Below, piece after piece: positions 6,306-11,026 of a stretch of DNA of 11,026 nt (position 1 is the first letter of the stretch; the number at the start of each line of letters is the position of its first letter). Location of the stretch: NCBI GenBank assembly GCA_964577715.1, contig CAZOAA010000044.1, positions 1 through 11,026 of the forward strand, read 5' to 3'. This DNA comes from SUP05 sp964577715. GTDB lineage: Bacteria > Pseudomonadota > Gammaproteobacteria > PS1 > Pseudothioglobaceae. The notes beneath the pieces were generated by a model that did no database searches, was not told where the DNA came from, and saw only the letters and a list, made by a program, of their open reading frames with translations. The translations under genes were made by a program, and so were the position numbers.

Positions 6306-7217
6306 TTAATTTTTAGGAATTTCAAGATAAAGATAATAAAATACTTTGTCGTTATTGATATACTTCAAGTCGTTGAATCCGACAGACTTTTTCTTGCCTG
6401 AATAAATTCCACTGTTTTCTTCAATAAATGTTTCAATAATTGCATTGATTTCTTTTGATTGGTTGTATTTGATAGTTTTAATATCTTCTATTGTGCGTAT
6501 CGAGTTATGACTAATTTTTTCACCAAAAACGAATTTTAATAAATTTACTTTAGCTTTATAATAAGCCATATCTAGTGCATCTACTTTCGAAGATAGAGTC
6601 GGGTTGCTAAATTTTTTTGTTGCAAATGAAACAATATAGTTTTTTCCGTTAAAGTCAATAACTCTTACACCGTCAATTATTTTTATAGATTTTAAGTGAG
6701 ATTCAAACCGCTTCGATGGGTTTGTTTTCTTAGCTCCTAAAATTGATTTTGCCTCATTAACAAATTCCATATTGTGGTCACTAACCTCAATGGTCGTAGA
6801 AATATATTTATTTTTTTTATCAATAGTCTTATTAATAATAGAGGCACCCTTTAATAGATAATTAGAAGATTTTTCAATATTTATTAAATAGTTTTGAGCG
6901 TACTCGTTCTGGTTAAAAATTTCTTTAAGGTTTTTGGTGTTTGACACTTCTTGAGAAAAGTATTTTGCTAAATTTACTTTTGCCAAAATATTGGCAACAG
7001 TCAAAGCTTCTTTGATTGAATCATCATCTGCATTTATTAAATCTAAAGTTAATATTGAAACAATTGATTTTAGAGAACCATCATCATTGAGATTAATATT
7101 TACATTGTTTTGATGTACTTTCAAATTATTAGCATTAACATAAGGATGGTTTGTATTGTTGCTTTTACTGGTTGTAACTAACATTACTAGCAGTAATAAA
7201 AAAATAATTCTGCCCAT
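6306..7217 (-). CDS. Exported protein with two LPP20/FlgT-N-like domains
   Basis: The 303-residue product starts with a signal peptide (~1-18, core FLLLLVMLVTT). Two regions have the same order: a helix rich in Ala at three- or four-residue spacing, a variable stretch, then a beta strand starting near a Gly. The first (~55-147) has KEALTVANILAKVNLAKYF, and the second (~183-300) has VDALDMAYYKAKVNLLKFV. This is the plan of LPP20 / FlgT N-terminal-type periplasmic domains, which in other bacteria occur in outer-membrane lipoproteins and flagellar accessory proteins. No lipobox Cys follows the signal peptide, so it is probably soluble. The second half aligns by eye with the C-terminal half of the 453-residue protein at 8606 (GVRVIDFNGKNYIVSF against GLRIMTDDSGNRVLVSF). 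It is divergent from the gene at 7301. No function can be assigned. Confidence 0.65.
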   Translation of the reverse strand: MGRIIFLLLLVMLVTTSKSNNTNHPYVNANNLKVHQNNVNINLNDDGSLKSIVSILTLDLINADDDSIKEALTVANILAKVNLAKYFSQEVSNTKNLKEIFNQNEYAQNYLINIEKSSNYLLKGASIINKTIDKKNKYISTTIEVSDHNMEFVNEAKSILGAKKTNPSKRFESHLKSIKIIDGVRVIDFNGKNYIVSFATKKFSNPTLSSKVDALDMAYYKAKVNLLKFVFGEKISHNSIRTIEDIKTIKYNQSKEINAIIETFIEENSGIYSGKKKSVGFNDLKYINNDKVFYYLYLEIPKN

Positions 7218-7237
7218 TATTGATCTTTAATCTATCA

Positions 7238-7266
7238 TTTATATATGTTTGATTCTACACTATAAT
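7238..7266 (+). promoter_or_regulatory. Candidate promoter for the gene at 7301
   Basis: A perfect TATAAT (7261-7266) lies 34 bp before the ATG. TTTATA (7238-7243), 17 bp upstream of it, matches the -35 consensus at 4/6 positions. It overlaps the opposing promoter candidate, so the two genes may compete for polymerase. Confidence 0.45.
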
Positions 7267-7287
7267 TTATAAATAATAATTGATCAA
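7259..7287 (-). promoter_or_regulatory. Candidate promoter for the gene at 6306-7217
   Basis: Read on the minus strand, TTGATC (7282-7287) and TATAGT (7259-7264) are separated by exactly 17 bp. They match the sigma70 consensus at 4/6 and 5/6 positions. The -35 hexamer lies inside the palindrome at 7277-7290. Confidence 0.45.
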
Positions 7288-7290
7288 TTA
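7277..7290. promoter_or_regulatory. Perfect 14-bp palindrome, possible operator
   Basis: TAATTGATCAATTA is fully self-complementary. It lies between the two divergent genes, covers the -35 hexamer of the minus-strand promoter candidate and lies 11-24 bp downstream of the plus-strand TATAAT. A dimeric regulator bound here could block both directions. No regulator gene is in the window. Confidence 0.4.
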
Positions 7291-7300
7291 AGTTGGGTAG

Positions 7301-8557
7301 ATGCTTATCAATAAAAGGCTAATTTTTGTTTTTATTCTCGTGTCATTCTCTTCATTTGCTGAAAACATAAAAACTGTGGTTGTTACAAGTATTGGAGATA
7401 GTATTGAAGACGCTCGGTCACGTGCTGTCAAGAGGGCACTAGACGAAGTAATAGAGGGTTATCTAACTCACGAAGTTCATATACAGAATGAAAAGAAAAT
7501 TAATAATACAATCCTTGAACTTAATAAAGGGTATTTTAAAAAAATAAAGGTGCTTGAGACCAGAATAAATAACGAACTAGGAGGAGCGTGGGAAATGAAA
7601 GCAGAAGTCGATGTTATTGTTGATAAGTTGGTCCAAAAGCTAGAAGATGAGAATATAACCACGATTACCGACCCAGCGTTCATAGCAAAAGTCATAGGAG
7701 TTTTCGATAATACAGATAAGTTTAGAAAAATTTACAAGAAAGATATTTTAAGACCCATTTTTAATAATGGATTGCCTAATGGCTCAGCATACAACATAAA
7801 GTTTCAAGGCATGGAACCATATATTGACGACAGTTCTTCAGGGTTAAAAGAGCAAAAAAGTATTTATCATTTTGCCTCTAAGGAGGATGAGGAAAAATAT
7901 GGTAAGTTGGAAATATTACCCTTCTACTTTAATTTTAAGGTTTCATTAAAAGACGAGTTTATTTATGATGCTAAGAAGTTTTACAAATATATGGCAAATG
8001 GAAATATGACAGAACGGGTGTGTACTCCAGAGGAAGGGAAGTCGACAAACTGTTGCAAAGACTCTTCAGTTTGTATTATTGAATTAAAAAATTCTCCTAA
8101 AAATGAAAATTGGTTTATAGGCGCTACAGCAACTGAATACGATTTTTCCTCTATTCAGAATAGAATTGTGAATGACGAACTTGAAAAAATTAGAGAAAAA
8201 TACAATATTAACAGGCATAGCGGCGCTTATTTTAATCTTGAGTTTACAGATAAAGATAAAAATATTATTGGCTCTCTTATTCTAGGTGGAGAAGGTGCAA
8301 AGCCAGTTAAAGGTAGTAAATATAGCTCAACATCTATTATCACTCGCTATAAGGGATGGGGCAAGCCCTGGCATAAAAACATAGCGCCAATGATCAGTGG
8401 TTTTTATATCAATAAGAAGGCTTTAATTGATAACAATCAGACTTTTGTGGCAATTGTCCTTCTAAGCAAAGAAGAAGCAGAAAGAATCAAAAACGCAAAC
8501 TTTACTATAACCTGGTCAAAGCCAGCTGACGGCACTAACAAAGTTAAAATTCAGTAA
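7301..8557 (+). CDS. Exported protein with N-terminal LPP20/FlgT-N-like domain
   Basis: The 418-residue product has a clear signal peptide cleaved after Ala20 (SSFA-EN). Residues ~24-110 follow the FlgT N-terminal / LPP20-type pattern. A strand with VVVTSIGDS leads into EDARSRAVKRALDEVIEGYL, then a polar helical stretch with LNKGYFKKIKVLE, then a strand ending WEMKAEVDVIV. That match is the strongest of the three related genes here. The remaining ~300 residues are unrecognised and contain a tight Cys group (Cys241, 251, 252, 258) suited to periplasmic disulfides. No membrane anchor follows. No flagellar genes are nearby, so a flagellar role is not implied. The start at 7301 has only a weak GGG upstream. 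It converges with the gene at 8606. Confidence 0.7.
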   Translation: MLINKRLIFVFILVSFSSFAENIKTVVVTSIGDSIEDARSRAVKRALDEVIEGYLTHEVHIQNEKKINNTILELNKGYFKKIKVLETRINNELGGAWEMKAEVDVIVDKLVQKLEDENITTITDPAFIAKVIGVFDNTDKFRKIYKKDILRPIFNNGLPNGSAYNIKFQGMEPYIDDSSSGLKEQKSIYHFASKEDEEKYGKLEILPFYFNFKVSLKDEFIYDAKKFYKYMANGNMTERVCTPEEGKSTNCCKDSSVCIIELKNSPKNENWFIGATATEYDFSSIQNRIVNDELEKIREKYNINRHSGAYFNLEFTDKDKNIIGSLILGGEGAKPVKGSKYSSTSIITRYKGWGKPWHKNIAPMISGFYINKKALIDNNQTFVAIVLLSKEEAERIKNANFTITWSKPADGTNKVKIQ

Positions 8558-8583
8558 AATTGGCTTTTGTTGAAGTGAATTGC

Positions 8584-8605
8584 TATATCTTTAATTGTAG
8601 ATATA
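8584..8605. terminator. Weak hairpin between convergent genes
   Basis: TATATCT (8584-8590) and AGATATA (8599-8605) form a perfect 7-bp stem with an 8-base loop in the 48-bp gap between convergent stop codons. The stem is nearly all A-T and has no long T run, so it is a poor terminator. It is listed because its position fits. Confidence 0.2.
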
Positions 8606-9967
8606 CTAATCAAGATCCTTGCTTTTGTATGTCTTGTAGCTGCCTTTGTTATAATTATATTGTTGAAACTCAGGTTTCTTGATTTCTTGCTTTGGACTAA
8701 ATTTCTTATTGTATGCTCTGCTATACTCTTGGGTTGTTGGCGACCACATTAAAACGCTACCAACAAGAAGGTGTCCAGTTTCAGGATGGTTTGTTGCCCA
8801 CGAATGCACCTCACTCACACCTTCAATTGATACCCTTGAAGTTTCTTTTACAAACTCTTCAAGCATAGCTCCAACACTGCTGTTTTGCTGTTCTTCTGTC
8901 GTGCCATCTGTACGAGACAGGATGTTAATTGTTTCACTATCGCTTAATTTTGTTTTGTTCTCCAATGCCAAAGTTGTATTTACAAACATTGTTATGTATG
9001 AAAGTGCATGAACGTACGCGATACCTTTAGCAGATTTTATAGCTGTATTTATTCTTAATCTAGAATCATTTCTAGTTACCTTTGGTGACCATTGACCAAA
9101 AGAGACTAGCACTCTGTTTCCACTATCATCAGTCATAATTCTTAATCCGTGCTGTAAAAAATAGTCATCGTTATTTAAGCGACTGTTTAATTGCTGCCTA
9201 ATAGAATCTTTAGGATCAATCTTTGTTGGATAGCCAACTAATTTTTTTGATGCTATCGCTCGAGCTATGTCTCGATACTCTGGACTAGCCTTAATTAAAA
9301 CACCAACACCAGTAACATCTTCAAATGTTGCCATAACTCTTATTCCAGAAATATTTTCGACCGCTTTAATGGCAATCTGTTTGTTAATACTATTTTCCAT
9401 TAACTTTCTTTTTTTATTTATATTGGAATTAGTTACTGTTCTAGGATCAACACCATATTCAATTAGCTTGTCGTCTATTGCCGCCTCAGTAAGAGCATGT
9501 ATTTTTTTTGCAAGACTGACAATTACACCATCTTTAATCTCTACTATATTTTGATCTCTATCATCTTTGAAAAGTTCTGTCGATATGCTTGAGGCAGTTT
9601 CCTGTGCCTTCATTCTTACAAATTTAGCTTTTGCATCAACGAATGCCTTTTCAAAAGCCATTATTCTTTTCTGAGCAAAATCTATACTTTTGGGATCAAC
9701 ACTGATTGCCGCCTCACCCCAGCCTATATAGTTGCCCTTTATATCGTTGCCAAGACTTATATGCTTTCTGTCTAGATAATTATTTCTCTGTTCCTCGAGT
9801 TTATTTCCGTCAATTTGTGTAATGATTGGAAAGTTGTGTACTTTAGAATCATTTTCTTCTTCTTGTGTAACCTTTATCTCTATAGGTGTAGTTATATCAG
9901 CTTCAGCATACGTGTTATATGATAGAGAGGTAATAAGAATCGCTAATAAAGCATTTTTTGTTTTCAT
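8606..9967 (-). CDS. Exported protein with two LPP20/FlgT-N-like domains
   Basis: The 453-residue product has a signal peptide likely cleaved near residue 21-23 (YNTYA-EA). Two repeats share the Ala-spaced helix plus strand plan. The first (~80-228) has GWGEAAISV, then FEKAFVDAKAKFVRMKAQET and a strand at VGVLIKA. The second (~273-410) has GLRIMTDDSG, then AIKSAKGIAYVHALSYITMF and a strand at HLLVGSVLMWSP. The tail (~411-453) is basic, Tyr/Lys/Gln-rich and probably disordered. It may belong to the uncharacterised DUF6844-type exported proteins, but I cannot confirm this. There is no lipobox and no membrane anchor. It lies 44 bp downstream of the ion-channel gene on the same strand, so the two may be co-transcribed. 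No strong Shine-Dalgarno sequence precedes the ATG. Its function is unknown. Confidence 0.65.
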   Translation of the reverse strand: MKTKNALLAILITSLSYNTYAEADITTPIEIKVTQEEENDSKVHNFPIITQIDGNKLEEQRNNYLDRKHISLGNDIKGNYIGWGEAAISVDPKSIDFAQKRIMAFEKAFVDAKAKFVRMKAQETASSISTELFKDDRDQNIVEIKDGVIVSLAKKIHALTEAAIDDKLIEYGVDPRTVTNSNINKKRKLMENSINKQIAIKAVENISGIRVMATFEDVTGVGVLIKASPEYRDIARAIASKKLVGYPTKIDPKDSIRQQLNSRLNNDDYFLQHGLRIMTDDSGNRVLVSFGQWSPKVTRNDSRLRINTAIKSAKGIAYVHALSYITMFVNTTLALENKTKLSDSETINILSRTDGTTEEQQNSSVGAMLEEFVKETSRVSIEGVSEVHSWATNHPETGHLLVGSVLMWSPTTQEYSRAYNKKFSPKQEIKKPEFQQYNYNKGSYKTYKSKDLD

Positions 9968-10011
9968 ATCAATTCGTTTTATGGAAAATTTATGGTCTAA
10001 TTATAACTCTA

Positions 10012-10845
10012 TCAGTTTGGTTTTATGTCACTATTTTTTTGTAATAAAGACTTAATGCGTTTTAATTGGTCTTCAATTTCAACAGTATGAATGTAGATTT
10101 GATGTACTTCACCAGACTCTCCGATATTGTGCTCTCTGTTGTATTCTTCATGCTCTTTACCAAAAACATCGATAATAATACCAACCATCATATTCAAAAA
10201 TACAAAACTACTTATAAATATAAAACTTAAATAATAAATCCAGCTTAACGGGTAAACCTCCATTGTTGCATACATAATCTCAGTCCAACCCTCAAAAGTA
10301 ACTACTCTAAATAGAGTCAACATTGAAATTGCTATATTTTCCCAAAGAGTTGGATCAATCTTTCCAAAAAATATACTACCGAAGGCTCCATATATATAAA
10401 AAATAACGAACATAAGCAGAACCACATACCAAATTCTAGGAATAGCTTTTAATAATGCAGATACAATCATGCGTAGTTCTGGAATAAATGAAATCAGCCT
10501 GAGAACTCTAATTACTCTTAAAAGTCTTCCAAGTAAGATAAATTCACTATCTTCTAGAGGGATTAGACTACCTGTAACAATAATAAAGTCAAAAATATTC
10601 CATCCTTTTTTAAAAAAATCTAAAAATCGTTTTTCAACGATCACTCTTAGAATGATTTCAATTACAAAGAACAATGTTATTGATGTATCTAAAATTTCCA
10701 GAGGAGCGTATACCCATTGGGGGAGATTGTATGTTTTAGCTCCAACTGTTAGTGCAGAAGTTACTATTACAGCTATAACAATTACTTCAAAAAATTTACA
10801 ATTACGTATTTGTTCAAGTTTTTCTATTAAGTTTTTATTTTTCAT
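10012..10845 (-). CDS. Voltage-gated cation channel, single-domain bacterial (NaChBac-like) type
   Basis: The 277-residue product has six transmembrane segments and would act as a homotetramer in the inner membrane. Segments are S1 (~17-37), S2 (~44-68), S3 (~82-96), S4 (~102-120), S5 (~136-160) and S6 (~202-228). S4 has Arg107, 110, 113 and 116 at three-residue spacing, the voltage-sensor signature. The pore filter is TFEGWTE (183-189); sodium-selective relatives usually have TLESWSM. Gly186 and Glu189 favour calcium by analogy with the Meiothermus channel CavMr and with eukaryotic calcium-channel repeats. S6 keeps Asn218. The C-terminal helix (~250-272) has heptad spacing, as in the tetramerisation coiled coil of the family. 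The length is typical. I start at ATG 10843-10845, preceded six bases upstream by GGGGAAG; an in-frame ATG at 10858-10860 is possible, and a TTG at 10891-10893 is unlikely. Confidence 0.92.
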   Translation of the reverse strand: MKNKNLIEKLEQIRNCKFFEVIVIAVIVTSALTVGAKTYNLPQWVYAPLEILDTSITLFFVIEIILRVIVEKRFLDFFKKGWNIFDFIIVTGSLIPLEDSEFILLGRLLRVIRVLRLISFIPELRMIVSALLKAIPRIWYVVLLMFVIFYIYGAFGSIFFGKIDPTLWENIAISMLTLFRVVTFEGWTEIMYATMEVYPLSWIYYLSFIFISSFVFLNMMVGIIIDVFGKEHEEYNREHNIGESGEVHQIYIHTVEIEDQLKRIKSLLQKNSDIKPN

Positions 10846-10950
10846 TCTATACTTCCCCATATCTAGTAAACTCAAAGCACAAAAATAGACCAATCAGAGT
10901 TATAACACAATGATTCCTAAAGAGAAATAACTTTATTGAACTCCAGATTC

Positions 10951-11004
10951 AAAAAGCCCTCAAATAATGGACTTTTTAGTGTTTAAAATAAACCATTTTT
11001 TGAG
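10951..11004. repeat. Overlapping inverted repeats upstream of the channel gene
   Basis: One stem pairs AAAAAG (10951-10956) with CTTTTT (10972-10977), extended by two G-C pairs past a mismatch and closing a 9-base loop. It resembles a bidirectional terminator. A second stem pairs CTCAAATAATGG (10959-10970) with CCATTTTTTGAG (10993-11004), with one mismatch in twelve. The two share bases, so only one can form at a time. The rest of 10846-11026 shows only weak promoter-like hexamers, including a plus-strand TATAAT at 11016-11021 with no good -35. No gene is visible in this stretch. Confidence 0.5.
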
Positions 11005-11026
11005 AGAAAAGCTTTTATAATATTGG

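Noticed and set aside
7301..8557. A true flagellar FlgT gene
   Set aside because: Only the N-terminal domain pattern fits, the rest differs, and there are no flagellar neighbours.
8679..9011. 110-codon plus-strand frame inside the 453-residue protein gene
   Set aside because: The opposite strand carries a signal peptide and clear domain repeats, so this frame is a shadow.
10469..10888. 139-codon open frame on the plus strand opposite the channel gene
   Set aside because: It is antisense to a strongly recognised channel and has no family pattern. Long open antisense frames are common in AT-rich coding DNA.

Overview
The window is AT-rich DNA (roughly two thirds A+T by eye) with bacterial gene layout: tight gene spacing, one stop-start gene junction, the standard code, and several Sec-type signal peptides with A-x-A-like ends. 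The signal peptides and the relatives of LPP20/FlgT-type periplasmic proteins point to a Gram-negative cell. An AT-rich gammaproteobacterium is my best guess, but nothing here fixes the taxon. I see no rRNA, tRNA, CRISPR array, transposase or phage structural gene. Almost every gene encodes a membrane or exported protein, and most have no function I can name.

Layout. (1) 1-376, minus strand: a short MORN-variant (YwqK-like) gene and, just downstream, a frame-shifted remnant of what looks like its lost C-terminal repeat. (2) 485-6284, plus strand: five genes that look like one module. They are a membrane-anchored protein with a C-terminal TerB-like domain, a secreted Thr-rich repeat protein, a four-helix membrane protein with a long coiled coil predicted to be periplasmic, a single-pass protein starting on the base after the previous stop codon, and a polytopic protein built from an internal duplication. 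The first and last genes share an unusual start-site sequence. (3) 6306-8557: two divergent genes for exported proteins, separated by 83 bp that hold overlapping promoter-like elements and a perfect 14-bp palindrome. (4) 8606-10845, minus strand: a voltage-gated ion channel of the single-domain bacterial (NaChBac) type, followed by another exported protein.

The three exported proteins at 6306, 7301 and 8606 all seem to carry the LPP20/FlgT-N-type alpha-beta fold. That would be one copy in the 418-residue protein and two in each of the others.

How the genes may work together is inference. The plus-strand genes could build an envelope-spanning assembly: a cytoplasmic TerB domain on a membrane anchor, a membrane and periplasmic scaffold with Glu-Val-Pro linkers on both sides of the membrane, and a secreted adhesin-like repeat protein. 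The neighbouring LPP20/FlgT-like proteins could be periplasmic partners. The channel has a selectivity filter that suggests calcium rather than sodium permeation. Whether it is functionally tied to the rest is unknown.
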